A DNA stretch of 32,648 bases, from positions 1 through 32,648 of the forward strand of contig JAPUGB010000113.1 in assembly GCA_027293165.1 (NCBI GenBank). Reading direction: 5' to 3'. The notes under the pieces were generated by a model. That model searched no databases. It worked only from the letters and a program-made list of their open reading frames with translations, and was not told the DNA's origin. A program made the translations under genes and the position numbers. The DNA is from Gammaproteobacteria bacterium (GTDB lineage: Bacteria; Pseudomonadota; Gammaproteobacteria; Steroidobacterales; GCA-2729495). Shown here piece by piece: positions 1 through 8,175 of this stretch (position 1 is its first letter; each line of letters begins with the position of its first letter).

Positions 1-107
1 GCATCGAGCGCATCGATTTGACTCGGCACGCCGGCGCACCCGGTTACCAGCAGCAGGGTAACTGCCACTGCACCTGCTTTAATCACTGTCTGGATTTTTG
101 TACTCAT
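1..107 (-). CDS. Small lipoprotein, N-terminal part only
   Basis: The gene starts at an ATG (105-107 on the minus strand) and runs off the left edge, so only about 35 residues are visible. They read as a lipoprotein signal: a charged start (MSTKIQ), a hydrophobic stretch, then the lipobox LVTGC, so the mature protein would begin at Cys23 with an acyl anchor. A GAGGGA ribosome site lies a few bases upstream (113-118). The residues after the cysteine (AGVPSQIDALD) resemble the start of the alanine-zipper domain of Lpp/OprI-type murein lipoproteins, but too little is present to assign the family. It is divergent from lexA. Confidence 0.7.
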   Translation of the reverse strand, partial: MSTKIQTVIKAGAVAVTLLLVTGCAGVPSQIDALD

Positions 108-394
108 TGGGTTCCCTCAGTTTTTCAGTAGCAGAAGATCACAAAGCTTGCGGTTGGTTCTTCCACGGATCCGGTTGACGCGGGAATCATGACGGAATCC
201 CTAATAAATCGCAAACCCTGGCGCTACCGGAGTTGCGTTGTCGTTTTGACCTGAAGCGGTGGTGCGATTTTTTTCAAGCCGCGGGTGGGGCAGAGATTTT
301 TTGAAGGGGTCACGCATCAGGATTTGAAGTCGTGGTCGCAAAGTGCGGCTTCGATTGTTCCGGGGCGAACCGGTTGCGGTGCGTGACCGGGAGC

Positions 395-422
395 TTGCTC
401 TACCGCTCAGACTGTATATAAT
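395..422 (+). promoter_or_regulatory. lexA operon promoter
   Basis: A consensus -10 box TATAAT lies at 417-422, with a weaker -35 box TTGCTC at 395-400 and a 16-base spacer. The expected transcription start is close to 429, giving a leader of only about 25 bases before the lexA ATG at 455. The LexA box at 427-446 covers the predicted start point, so bound LexA would block initiation. I see no other good promoter before dnaE2. Confidence 0.7.
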
Positions 423-426
423 GCCA

Positions 427-446
427 TACTGTTTATATATACAGGT
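427..446 (+). promoter_or_regulatory. LexA-binding SOS box
   Basis: The sequence TACTGTTTATATATACAGGT contains the CTG-N10-CAG core (429-444) and an AT-alternating centre, matching the Escherichia coli/gammaproteobacterial SOS box almost completely. It lies just upstream of lexA and downstream of the TATAAT box, the classical position for autoregulation. A second, degraded half-match, CTG-N10-CAT, lies at 412-427 and overlaps the -10 box; it may be a weak second operator, as in E. coli lexA, or chance. Confidence 0.9.
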
Positions 447-454
447 ATGGGAAG

Positions 455-1075
455 ATGCACCCGCTTACCCCCCGTCAAACCGAGGTCCTGGCATTCATTG
501 AGGAATTTGTTGAGCAGGCAGGAATGCCGCCGACACGGGCTGAAATTGCCCGCGAGCTGGGCTTCAAGTCAGCCAATGCGGCTGAAGAACACCTGCGGGC
601 TTTAAAGCGCAAAGGCGCCATCGAACTGCTTCCCGGCACGTCCCGGGGTATTCAGCTGAAAACGACCGCGCATGGGCGGCCGGGCCTGCCCCTGGTCGGA
701 AGGGTTGCGGCAGGCACCCCGATGCTGGCCGAGGAGCATATTGAGGACCATTTGAGCGTTGATCCTGGATTGTTTCATCCAACGCCGCACTACCTGTTGC
801 GGGTTCATGGGATGAGCATGAAAGGGGCCGGGATTCTGGACGGTGACCTGGTCGCCGTGCATCGCACACCGGAGGTCCGTAACCGGCAGATCGTGGTTGC
901 ACGCTTAGAGGACGAAGTCACGGTGAAGCGCTACCGGCAGGAAGGCAAGGTGGTCTGGTTGCTGCCCGAGAACCCGGATTATGCGCCGATAAAAGTCGAC
1001 CTGAACGAACAGTTACTGATCATTGAAGGCGTCGTAGTGGGGCTGCTGCGCCAGAATAAATCAGAGGTTCCTTAA
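455..1075 (+). CDS. lexA: LexA repressor (self-cleaving SOS regulator)
   Basis: This 206-residue protein has the usual LexA length. Residues 1-70 are the winged-helix DNA-binding domain, beginning with the typical [12 protein letters not shown]. The peptidase half carries the Ala86-Gly87 cleavage site in VGRVAAGTP, the catalytic Ser121 in HGMSM, and Lys158 in VTVKRY. These are each two positions later than in E. coli LexA (84-85, 119, 156). RecA-stimulated self-cleavage would release the operon and other SOS genes. The ATG at 455 is directly preceded by GGGAAG, an unusually close ribosome site. The gene leads the operon imuA-imuB-dnaE2, with a 21-base gap to imuA. Confidence 0.97.
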   Translation: MHPLTPRQTEVLAFIEEFVEQAGMPPTRAEIARELGFKSANAAEEHLRALKRKGAIELLPGTSRGIQLKTTAHGRPGLPLVGRVAAGTPMLAEEHIEDHLSVDPGLFHPTPHYLLRVHGMSMKGAGILDGDLVAVHRTPEVRNRQIVVARLEDEVTVKRYRQEGKVVWLLPENPDYAPIKVDLNEQLLIIEGVVVGLLRQNKSEVP

Positions 1076-1096
1076 TAACAATTCGAGCGTGACCGT

Positions 1097-1747
1097 ATGT
1101 CGAGTAAACACAGTCTCCATCAGCTATTAAAAAACCCCCGTATATGGAAAGCAGGCAGCGCATTTGCTGATAATGCCGCTGCCGTATCAACCGGTTTTAA
1201 AAACCTGGATCGGGCATTGGCCGGTGGTTGGCCGGTAGGGGTTCTCACCGAACTGCTGCTCGACAGTTATGGCATCGGCGAACTTAAGCTGGTGATGCCG
1301 GCGCTGGTTCATCTGAGCCAACAGTCCGGTGAGGGTCAGGGATCTTCGGAACCTGTGGCAGAGCGCTGGATATTATGGATCTCTCCGCCGTACATACCCT
1401 ATGCGCCCGCTCTCGAACAGGTTGGCATGGATGTTTCCCGGGTCCTCGTAGTGCATTCCGGGCATCGCGTAGATGTGTTATGGGCGATGGAACAGGCCCT
1501 GAGATCGGCCACCTGCGCAGCAGTACTGGCTTGGTTCCAGGCCGTCGATGAGCGGTCCATGCGCCGGCTGCAATTGGCCGCAGAGGCGGGTGGCTGCTGG
1601 GCGGTATTGTTTCGTCCGGCAAGGTTTATACGCGACAGTTCGCCGGCAGCGCTGCGTATTCACCTGCGGCCTGACGCAGACACCATCAGGCTCGATATTG
1701 TCAAAAACCGAAGCGGCAGACCCGACACCGTTTTCGTAGATACTTAA
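1097..1747 (+). CDS. imuA: ImuA, RecA-like mutasome accessory protein
   Basis: The 216-residue product matches ImuA (often called SulA-like or ImuA-type translesion protein). It has the characteristic start SLHQLLKNPRIWKAG, the STGFKNLDRALAGGWPVG segment that replaces the P-loop region of RecA, then LTELL and the ILWISPPYIPYAPAL stretch. No canonical Walker A motif is visible, as is usual for this family. ImuA works with ImuB and DnaE2 in error-prone bypass of DNA lesions during the SOS response. The ATG follows lexA by 21 bases; imuB begins 28 bases after its stop. Confidence 0.93.
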   Translation: MSSKHSLHQLLKNPRIWKAGSAFADNAAAVSTGFKNLDRALAGGWPVGVLTELLLDSYGIGELKLVMPALVHLSQQSGEGQGSSEPVAERWILWISPPYIPYAPALEQVGMDVSRVLVVHSGHRVDVLWAMEQALRSATCAAVLAWFQAVDERSMRRLQLAAEAGGCWAVLFRPARFIRDSSPAALRIHLRPDADTIRLDIVKNRSGRPDTVFVDT

Positions 1748-1775
1748 TAAAGCGGCAGCGGGTCCGTTTACCGTC

Positions 1776-3356
1776 ATGCCTCGCTTTGCAAAATCACAGC
1801 TGCTGTTGTTGGGGCAGAATGATTCTTTATCCCGTCAACCGCTTACGCATGTCGATGCAACGTCTTCTGCGGCGTCGAATTTTCGTGTAAGCGTTGAGGG
1901 CCCGGGGAAGCTCTGGTGTTGCGTGTATTTCCCGCTGCTTCCATTGGAAGTGTTGCCGGGACAGGATCATTCTCCCCGGGCGGTCGTCGCCGAATCGGGT
2001 AAGCGAGGCCGAATATTGATCTGTAACCGTGCTGCTGCCCGTCAGGGCATTCGGCCGGGGCTTTCTGTCAATGCGGCTTTCGCGCTTGTCCCTGATCTGG
2101 AAATACATCAGCAGGATGAGCGCCTGGAAGCGAAAGCGCTCAAACGGCTGGCGGCCTGGGCGGTTTCTTTTACCCCGGTAGTCAGCATCGATAGGCTTTC
2201 CCGTGCCTTGAGCATGGAAATCAGGGGCAGCTTGAAGCTTTTCGGTGGGCTTGAGCGCTTACGCGAAAAACTCTTAGCCGACCTTAAGCGTCGGGGCCAT
2301 CGGGCAGTCGTGTCCTGCGCACCAACGGCGCGCGCATCATTGTGGCTGGCGCGCGCGGGCCAGGAAACAGCGATTGCCGAGTTGCAGCAACTCCCAGGCA
2401 GGCTGGCCCAGTTGCAGATCAGCTGTCTCGACTGGCCGGAGAGTACCGAAAGAAAGCTTCGACAAATGGGGATCGACACGCTAGGCGAATGCATTCGCCT
2501 GCCCAGGGATGGATTTGCGCGCAGGATTGGACAGGAAAAGCTTCAGCAGCTGGATCAGGGTTTTGGTCGGCAGCCGGAGTTGCAACAGCCCTTTCAGACG
2601 CCACTTCGTTTTGATAGTGGCCTGGATTTGCCCGCCGAGACCCTGGACAGTTCTCTGTTGCGCGAAGCACTGAAGCACCTGCTGCTGCGGCTCGAACGTT
2701 TTCTGCGAATGCACCAGGTTGGTGTCCGGCGTTTGCGGCTTGATTTGCAGCACCACAAACACCCGTTGACCCCATTGGAGCTCGGTCTGTTGGAGTCACG
2801 GGCCGATGTCGATTACCTGATGGAACTGGCCGGCCTGCGATTCGATGCGCTTGATTTGCCCGCACCGGTTAATGGTATCCGTCTGCGGGCAGAGGTGATG
2901 GCGCGTGGTGACGTCGTGGATGCTGATCTGTTCGGCAGGCAGCGCGCGGGCCGTGGCAGGCAGCACTTACATCTGGTTGAACGTTTGCGTGCCCGCCTTG
3001 GAATGGAGGGCGTTTATGGCATCCGTGCGGTGCGGGAACATCGTCCCGAGTATGCCTGGCAGGTCGTGAACCGGCTAAGCAAAACCATTCGCCGGAACGG
3101 ACCGGCACAGCATGTCGGCAAACGGCCATTGTGGGTACTCGAGAGCCCGGTGCCACTGGAAACGGTGGAAGGCAAACCGGTTCACGGGGGCAAGCTGGTG
3201 CTGGAAAACGGTCCGGAACGTATAGAGACGGGTTGGTGGGATGGCAAAGATATCCGCAGGGATTACTACATTGTGCGCAGCCTCTCCGGTGTGCGGAGCT
3301 GGATTTTCCGGGATTGTCGCCATTCTGCCTGGTATCTGCACGGCGTGTTCGGGTGA
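1776..3356 (+). CDS. imuB: ImuB, catalytically dead Y-family polymerase
   Basis: This 526-residue protein aligns with the ImuB branch of Y-family polymerases. The segment CVYFPLLPLEVL (about residues 50-61) takes the place of the catalytic DMDAFFASVE motif, so the first metal-binding aspartate is absent. In the second site the usual SIDEA reads SIDRL, losing the glutamate. The C-terminus (RPLWVLESP, then GPERIETGWWDG, RRDYYIV and WYLHGVFG) is the conserved ImuB tail. ImuB is thought to bridge the sliding clamp, ImuA and DnaE2. The chosen ATG gives about 46 residues before the usual family start (LWCCVYFP), so the true start might be later, although I see no good internal ATG. Its TGA overlaps the dnaE2 start. 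Confidence 0.93.
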   Translation: MPRFAKSQLLLLGQNDSLSRQPLTHVDATSSAASNFRVSVEGPGKLWCCVYFPLLPLEVLPGQDHSPRAVVAESGKRGRILICNRAAARQGIRPGLSVNAAFALVPDLEIHQQDERLEAKALKRLAAWAVSFTPVVSIDRLSRALSMEIRGSLKLFGGLERLREKLLADLKRRGHRAVVSCAPTARASLWLARAGQETAIAELQQLPGRLAQLQISCLDWPESTERKLRQMGIDTLGECIRLPRDGFARRIGQEKLQQLDQGFGRQPELQQPFQTPLRFDSGLDLPAETLDSSLLREALKHLLLRLERFLRMHQVGVRRLRLDLQHHKHPLTPLELGLLESRADVDYLMELAGLRFDALDLPAPVNGIRLRAEVMARGDVVDADLFGRQRAGRGRQHLHLVERLRARLGMEGVYGIRAVREHRPEYAWQVVNRLSKTIRRNGPAQHVGKRPLWVLESPVPLETVEGKPVHGGKLVLENGPERIETGWWDGKDIRRDYYIVRSLSGVRSWIFRDCRHSAWYLHGVFG

Positions 3357-6300
3357 CTGCCGCGAGCCAGGATGTATTGCCGGCTTATGCCGAACTGCAT
3401 TGCATCAGTAACTTCACATTTTTACGCGGTGCCTCCCATCCGGAGGAACTCGTTGCGCACGCATCCCGGCTGGGGTACACGGCCTTGGCGCTTACCGATG
3501 AGTGTTCCGTAGCTGGCGCAGTCCGTGCCCATGTTGCGGCCCGGGAACACCGTATCAAACTCATCATCGGCAGCGAATTCCGACTGGAGGACGAACTCCG
3601 CGTCGTATTACTGGCAGCAAACCGCCGCGGGTACGGTCAACTCTGTACCTTGATCACTGATGGTCGGCGTGCCGCCAGCAAGGGTGAGTATCGGCTGAAT
3701 CGTGTGAATCTGGCGGAAGGGCTCGATGATTGTCTGCTGTTGTGGATTCCGGATCGTTGCTCACAGCCCGCGGACGGGCACTGGCTGGCGTCGATATTTC
3801 CGGGCCGCGCCTGGATCGCGCTGGCATTACTGGCAGACGGTGATGACCGCGGCAGGCTGCATGCGATCGAAAATCTCGGTAAGGCGGCCGGCCTGCCGAT
3901 GACCGCAGCAGGTGACGTGCACATGCACGTGCGTGGCCGCCGTGCTTTGCAGGACACCCTCACGGCGGTGCGCCTCAAAACCACACTGGAGCATGCCGGG
4001 TCCAGACTGTACGCCAATGGCGAAAGACATCTCAGAAGTCGTGAACATCTGCGCCGGATTTATCCGCCGGATTTACTGCGTGAAAGTGTTGCGATTACAG
4101 GGCGTATCGATTTCTCACTGGACCAGTTGCAATACCACTACCCGAAGGAATTGGTGCCGGAAGGCCATTCATCTGCCAGTTATCTCCGTCAGCTGACTGA
4201 ACATGGCATGCGTCAGCGCTGGCCTGGTGGCACTCCCCCTGAAGTCAGCCAACTGGTCGAGCACGAGCTCCGGTTAATCGCCGATCTGAACTACGAGCCG
4301 TATTTCCTGACGGTGCATGACATCGTTCGTTTTGCCCGTGAGCGGAATATTCTGTGCCAGGGCAGGGGATCGGCCGCCAACTCGGCGGTGTGTTTCTGCC
4401 TGGGTATCACCGAGGTCGATCCGGCACGCATGTCCATGCTCGTGGAGCGCTTTATCTCCAAGGAACGTGATGAACCTCCGGATATTGATGTGGACTTCGA
4501 ACACCATCGCCGGGAAGAAGTCATCCAGTACATCTACCGGAAATACGGGCGCGCCCGGGCGGCACTGACCGCGACAGTCATCACCTATCGTCCCCGCAGC
4601 GCTATCCGGGATGTCGGCAAGGTACTGGGATTGTCCGAACTCCAGGTTGACCGTATGGCCCGATCGATGCAGTGGTGGGACGGCAGCCAGGTCAAGGACG
4701 AGAGAATTGTGGAGGCCGGTTTCGATCTCGCCAATCCGGTCATCCACCGTCTGGTGACCCTGGTCAGTGAACTGGTCGGATTTCCCCGGCACCTGTCACA
4801 GCACGTTGGGGGCTTCGTTATTTCCGAGGAGCCACTGAACCGGATAGTCCCGGTCGAAAATGCCGCCATGAAGGGTCGTACCGTCATTCAATGGGACAAG
4901 GACGATCTGGATGATCTCGGGCTGCTCAAGGTGGATGTACTCGGCCTGGGAATGTTGTCTGCGATTCATCAGAGCTTCGAACTCATCAATGCCTATTACG
5001 GCAGACAACTGAGTATGGCGACAGTCCCGGCCGAGGATGCGAAGGTTTACGACATGATTTGTCGCGCGGACACGATGGGTGTGTTTCAGATCGAATCCCG
5101 TGCCCAGATGGCTATGCTGCCGCGTCTGCGACCTCGCTGTTATTACGACCTTGTCATCGAGGTTGCGATTATCCGGCCTGGACCGATACAGGGCGACATG
5201 GTGCATCCGTATTTGCGTCGTCGTAATGGTGAGGAGGCCGTTACTTATCCGAGTCAATCGGTACAGCAAGTTCTCGAGCGCACGCTTGGTGTGCCTATTT
5301 TCCAGGAGCAGGTCATGCAGCTTGCGATTGTCGCGGCGGGATTTTCTGCCGGGGAAGCGGACAGTCTGCGCCGTGCAATGGCTGCCTGGAAGCGCCGCGG
5401 CGGTCTGGAGTCTTTTGAACAGCGTCTGATCGAGGGTATGCGCGAGCGCGGCTATTCGCGGCAGTTTGCCCAACAGATTTTCAATCAAATTCAGGGGTTC
5501 GGTGAATATGGATTTCCCGAGTCGCATGCTGCCAGCTTTGCCCTGCTGGTATATGTCTCAGCGTGGCTGAAATGCCATGAGCCAGCGGCTTTCACTTGCG
5601 CCTTGTTCAACTGTCAGCCTATGGGTTTTTACGCGCCGGCCCAGCTCACTCAATCCGCCCGGAGGTCAGGTGTAGAAGTGAGGCCAGTGGACGTCAACCG
5701 GAGTGAGTGGGATTGCACCCTGGAGAGAACTCCATCGGGTGTGCCGGCGTTGCGTCTCGGTTTGCGGATGGTTCGTGACCTGTCGGAGCAGGGTGCTTCC
5801 CGGTTGGTTCAGGTGCGTGTTCAGGGATTGTTCAACAGCGTGCCGGATCTGTTGGAACGTACCGGCCTCGATCAGCGCGACTGCTCGGCATTGGCCGCCG
5901 CAGATGCGCTGGCCGATATCGCTGGCCACCGGCACCAGGCGCGCTGGCAGGTGGCCGGCTGTGAGCCGCCGCTGCCGTTATTGCCCAGCATAAAAATCCC
6001 CGAAGCTTTGCCGTTGCTGAAGACGCCAACAGAAGGGCAGGCCGTTGCGGCGGACTATAACAGCCTCGGCCTGACCCTAAGACGTCATCCATTGGCCTTG
6101 CTGCGGGAACAATTGCGCCGACATTCCATATCCAGCGCCGATGAACTGTGGCACATGCCAGGCGACCGGATAGTCCATACGGCCGGCCTGGTTGTGGCCA
6201 GGCAACGGCCCAGCAGCGCGAAAACGGTAACCTTTGTGACCCTGGAGGATGAAACCGGTTGTATCAACCTGATTGTCTGGGAGGCAGTGGCGGAGCGGCA

Positions 6301-6448
6301 GCGGCGGCTTCTGCTGAATGCGGTATTGCTCGGAGTCTGGGGACGGTTGCAGAGGCAGGATGGCGTCATGCACGTCATCGCGTCCCAACTTGAGGACCAC
6401 ACGCTGTTGCTGGGAGAGTTGACCGCAAAAAGCCGTGATTTTCACTGA
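3353..6448 (+). CDS. dnaE2: DnaE2, error-prone DNA polymerase III alpha subunit
   Basis: From a GTG at 3353 this encodes 1031 residues, close to the usual DnaE2 length. The GTG overlaps the imuB stop in GTGA, indicating translational coupling; the open frame continues upstream, but that part is only the imuB shadow. An N-terminal PHP domain (YAELHCISNFTFLRGAS, then ALALTDE) is followed by the C-family catalytic core: PDIDVDF with Asp377 and Asp379, and the third aspartate about Asp528 in KVDVLGLG. The helix-hairpin-helix part and a C-terminal OB fold (VTFVTLEDETGCINLIVWE) complete it. DnaE2 performs the mutagenic synthesis in the ImuA-ImuB-DnaE2 complex. It ends the LexA-controlled operon. 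Confidence 0.95.
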   Translation: MTAASQDVLPAYAELHCISNFTFLRGASHPEELVAHASRLGYTALALTDECSVAGAVRAHVAAREHRIKLIIGSEFRLEDELRVVLLAANRRGYGQLCTLITDGRRAASKGEYRLNRVNLAEGLDDCLLLWIPDRCSQPADGHWLASIFPGRAWIALALLADGDDRGRLHAIENLGKAAGLPMTAAGDVHMHVRGRRALQDTLTAVRLKTTLEHAGSRLYANGERHLRSREHLRRIYPPDLLRESVAITGRIDFSLDQLQYHYPKELVPEGHSSASYLRQLTEHGMRQRWPGGTPPEVSQLVEHELRLIADLNYEPYFLTVHDIVRFARERNILCQGRGSAANSAVCFCLGITEVDPARMSMLVERFISKERDEPPDIDVDFEHHRREEVIQYIYRKYGRARAALTATVITYRPRSAIRDVGKVLGLSELQVDRMARSMQWWDGSQVKDERIVEAGFDLANPVIHRLVTLVSELVGFPRHLSQHVGGFVISEEPLNRIVPVENAAMKGRTVIQWDKDDLDDLGLLKVDVLGLGMLSAIHQSFELINAYYGRQLSMATVPAEDAKVYDMICRADTMGVFQIESRAQMAMLPRLRPRCYYDLVIEVAIIRPGPIQGDMVHPYLRRRNGEEAVTYPSQSVQQVLERTLGVPIFQEQVMQLAIVAAGFSAGEADSLRRAMAAWKRRGGLESFEQRLIEGMRERGYSRQFAQQIFNQIQGFGEYGFPESHAASFALLVYVSAWLKCHEPAAFTCALFNCQPMGFYAPAQLTQSARRSGVEVRPVDVNRSEWDCTLERTPSGVPALRLGLRMVRDLSEQGASRLVQVRVQGLFNSVPDLLERTGLDQRDCSALAAADALADIAGHRHQARWQVAGCEPPLPLLPSIKIPEALPLLKTPTEGQAVAADYNSLGLTLRRHPLALLREQLRRHSISSADELWHMPGDRIVHTAGLVVARQRPSSAKTVTFVTLEDETGCINLIVWEAVAERQRRLLLNAVLLGVWGRLQRQDGVMHVIASQLEDHTLLLGELTAKSRDFH

Positions 6449-6481
6449 GTCGAAAACCAAAGCGGCGGCGCGGAAAGTGAT

Positions 6482-6495
6482 CCGGGGTTGCCCGG
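6482..6495. terminator. Weak hairpin between dnaE2 and the acidic protein gene
   Basis: The stem CCGGG-gttg-CCCGG lies in the 50-base gap between two converging genes. Neither strand has a proper T-run after it, so it is a poor intrinsic terminator at best. Confidence 0.25.
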
Positions 6496-6498
6496 CCT

Positions 6499-6753
6499 CT
6501 AAGTATCGTAGTCCTCGAAATCGGCTAGTTCTTCGTCGGTTTGTTTTCTCTCGAGAGCTTCCTCGAGGCGTTTGCGTACTTTGCCATCGCGATCGACACC
6601 CTCCGGGGCTTCGGCCTCTACTTCCGCGATGAGTTCTTCGATATCGAACTCGACGGATGTCTCGCCGACATTATCCGTGCCACTGTTGCTGTCTGTCGCG
6701 ACGTCATCCGATTCATCGTGCTTTTCGGTGACATCATTTTCCCGCTCGTCCAT
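6499..6753 (-). CDS. Small acidic PA3496-like protein
   Basis: The 84-residue product is strongly acidic (long run of D and E) and ends in a charged helix, VRKRLEEALERKQTDEELAD, followed by FEDYDT. This tail resembles the small gammaproteobacterial family typified by Pseudomonas PA3496, called a putative envelope integrity protein; that match is from memory and the role is not established. The start at 6753 is chosen over an ATG 12 codons upstream because GAGGGAG (6761-6767) sits five to seven bases before it and the promoter lies just beyond. It has no signal peptide or membrane segment. It faces dnaE2. Confidence 0.75.
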   Translation of the reverse strand: MDERENDVTEKHDESDDVATDSNSGTDNVGETSVEFDIEELIAEVEAEAPEGVDRDGKVRKRLEEALERKQTDEELADFEDYDT

Positions 6754-6815
6754 GAAAGACCTCCCTCGTACAGAGCTCATTATGATCATGCTTAGAACGA
6801 TGTGTCGTCGTGGCT

Positions 6816-6844
6816 TTTATATGCTCAATTTTTGCGTTTGACAA
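6816..6844 (-). promoter_or_regulatory. Promoter of the small acidic protein gene
   Basis: On the minus strand a -35 box TTGTCA (6839-6844) and a -10 box TATAAA (6816-6821) are separated by exactly 17 bases. Both differ from the sigma-70 consensus at one position. The start point would be near 6809, leaving a leader of about 55 bases. No other minus-strand gene lies between it and 6753. Confidence 0.75.
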
Positions 6845-6960
6845 GAACCTAGGTAGCATTTTTTGCTGAAAGTGTGACCCTGGTCTCAATTGCCGCTCCG
6901 CGCCAACGGGGCGACCGCTAGCGCGGATAATTCCGGCAAGTTAGAGGGTTTCGAACAGAG

Positions 6961-8175
6961 TCAGCCGACCAGTTCGTTTAGTTGGAATATTGGCAACAGA
7001 ATGGCCAGCACGATCAGCAATACCATCGCGCCCATGCCAATTATCAGGGCCGGTTCGAGGATGTTGAGCAAGGTGCCGATCAGTCCATCCATTTCCCGCT
7101 CCTGATTGCCGGCCGCCCGCTCCAACATAGTTTCCAACTTGCCGCTGGCCTCGCCGGCGGAAATCAAATGAATGCATAGCGGCGGGAAATGCCCGCTATC
7201 ACCCAACGATTTGCCAATGCCTTCGCCCTCACGGATACGCAGTGCAGCATCCTCGACGGCTGCCTTCATCGGCATATTCGTGACGACTTGTGCCGATATG
7301 TGCAGTCCTTCGAGAATCGGTACACCACTGCCCATCAGGATGCTGAACGTGCGGGTGAAGCGCGCGGTATTGTAGCCACGGACCAGGCGGCCAACCAATG
7401 GAACGCGTAACAGAAACCGGTCAAATTGTTCGCGGGGCCCCGGTTGTTGAAGCAATTTCCAGGCGCCAATCGCCAGCGCAATCAGGACTACCAGCATAAG
7501 AATGCCGTAGCTTTGTAGAAACTCGCTCAGGCCGATTAGAAAAGATGTCAGCATCGGCAATTCTCGATCGGTGTTGGCAAAAACTCCCACGACCTTCGGC
7601 ACAACATAGGCCAACATGCCACTGACAATTGCCACAGCCAGCACCGTTAGCACGATCGGATAAATCATTGCGTTGAGTACCTTTTGGCGCAGTTCCTGCC
7701 GACTCTCCGTGTAATCGGCGAGCCGTTCCAGGACCGCGTCGAGGTGACCGGATTGTTCTCCGGCGGCGACGGTGGCGCAATACAAATCCGGGAATGCCTT
7801 GGGAAATTCCGCCAGTCCATCGGCGAAGCTAAAGCCCTCCATGACCCGGGCGCGAACGCCTAATACAATGCTCTGTACACGCGGGGTTTCATTTTGTTCG
7901 CCGATGGCGAGTAGCGACTCTTCCAGCGGCATCGATGCCTGCACCAGAGTGGCGAGTTGACGGGTAATCAACGCCAGGTCGGTCGGCGACAGACTGCGCC
8001 GGAACGAAATGTCGAATTTTCGCGAGGCATCCTTCTCCGCCACCTCGGTGACGGCGATCGGGAGGAGCTGCCGATCGCGGAGCAACTGCCGCACCTGCCG
8101 TGGCGTTTCCCCTTCAAGGACGCCTTTCTTTTCCTTGCCCGAAGGATCTACTGCCGTGTATTCAAATGCTCCCAT
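6961..8175 (-). CDS. gspF: GspF, type II secretion inner-membrane platform protein
   Basis: The 404-residue protein has the standard GspF length and layout: a start [19 protein letters not shown], then two repeated GspF domains (about residues 70-195 and 270-395). Three membrane helices are visible (about 165-190, 220-242 and 375-398). The signatures LATLVQASMPLEESL and VAAGEQSGHLDAVLERLADY are repeated in variant form in the second half (MGSGVPILEGL; ISAGEASGKLETMLERA). GspF anchors the GspE ATPase and the growing pseudopilus. Its ATG shares one base with the gspE stop (TGATG). It is the last gene of the gspC-D-E-F cluster; no gspG follows. Confidence 0.96.
   Translation of the reverse strand: MGAFEYTAVDPSGKEKKGVLEGETPRQVRQLLRDRQLLPIAVTEVAEKDASRKFDISFRRSLSPTDLALITRQLATLVQASMPLEESLLAIGEQNETPRVQSIVLGVRARVMEGFSFADGLAEFPKAFPDLYCATVAAGEQSGHLDAVLERLADYTESRQELRQKVLNAMIYPIVLTVLAVAIVSGMLAYVVPKVVGVFANTDRELPMLTSFLIGLSEFLQSYGILMLVVLIALAIGAWKLLQQPGPREQFDRFLLRVPLVGRLVRGYNTARFTRTFSILMGSGVPILEGLHISAQVVTNMPMKAAVEDAALRIREGEGIGKSLGDSGHFPPLCIHLISAGEASGKLETMLERAAGNQEREMDGLIGTLLNILEPALIIGMGAMVLLIVLAILLPIFQLNELVG

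Larger units (their letters stand above)
108..454. other. Divergent intergenic region, lipoprotein / lexA
   Basis: This 347-base stretch contains no convincing gene. Its right end (395-446) holds the lexA promoter and LexA-binding site listed separately. The left part must hold the lipoprotein promoter, but I could not pick a convincing -35/-10 pair for it. The middle has several T-runs (around 268-275 and 297-303) that are not preceded by a good hairpin. Confidence 0.5.

Noticed and set aside
3131-3352. Upstream 74-codon extension of the dnaE2 frame
   Set aside because: It lies wholly inside imuB and is not DnaE-like; the GTG at 3353 gives the normal family start.
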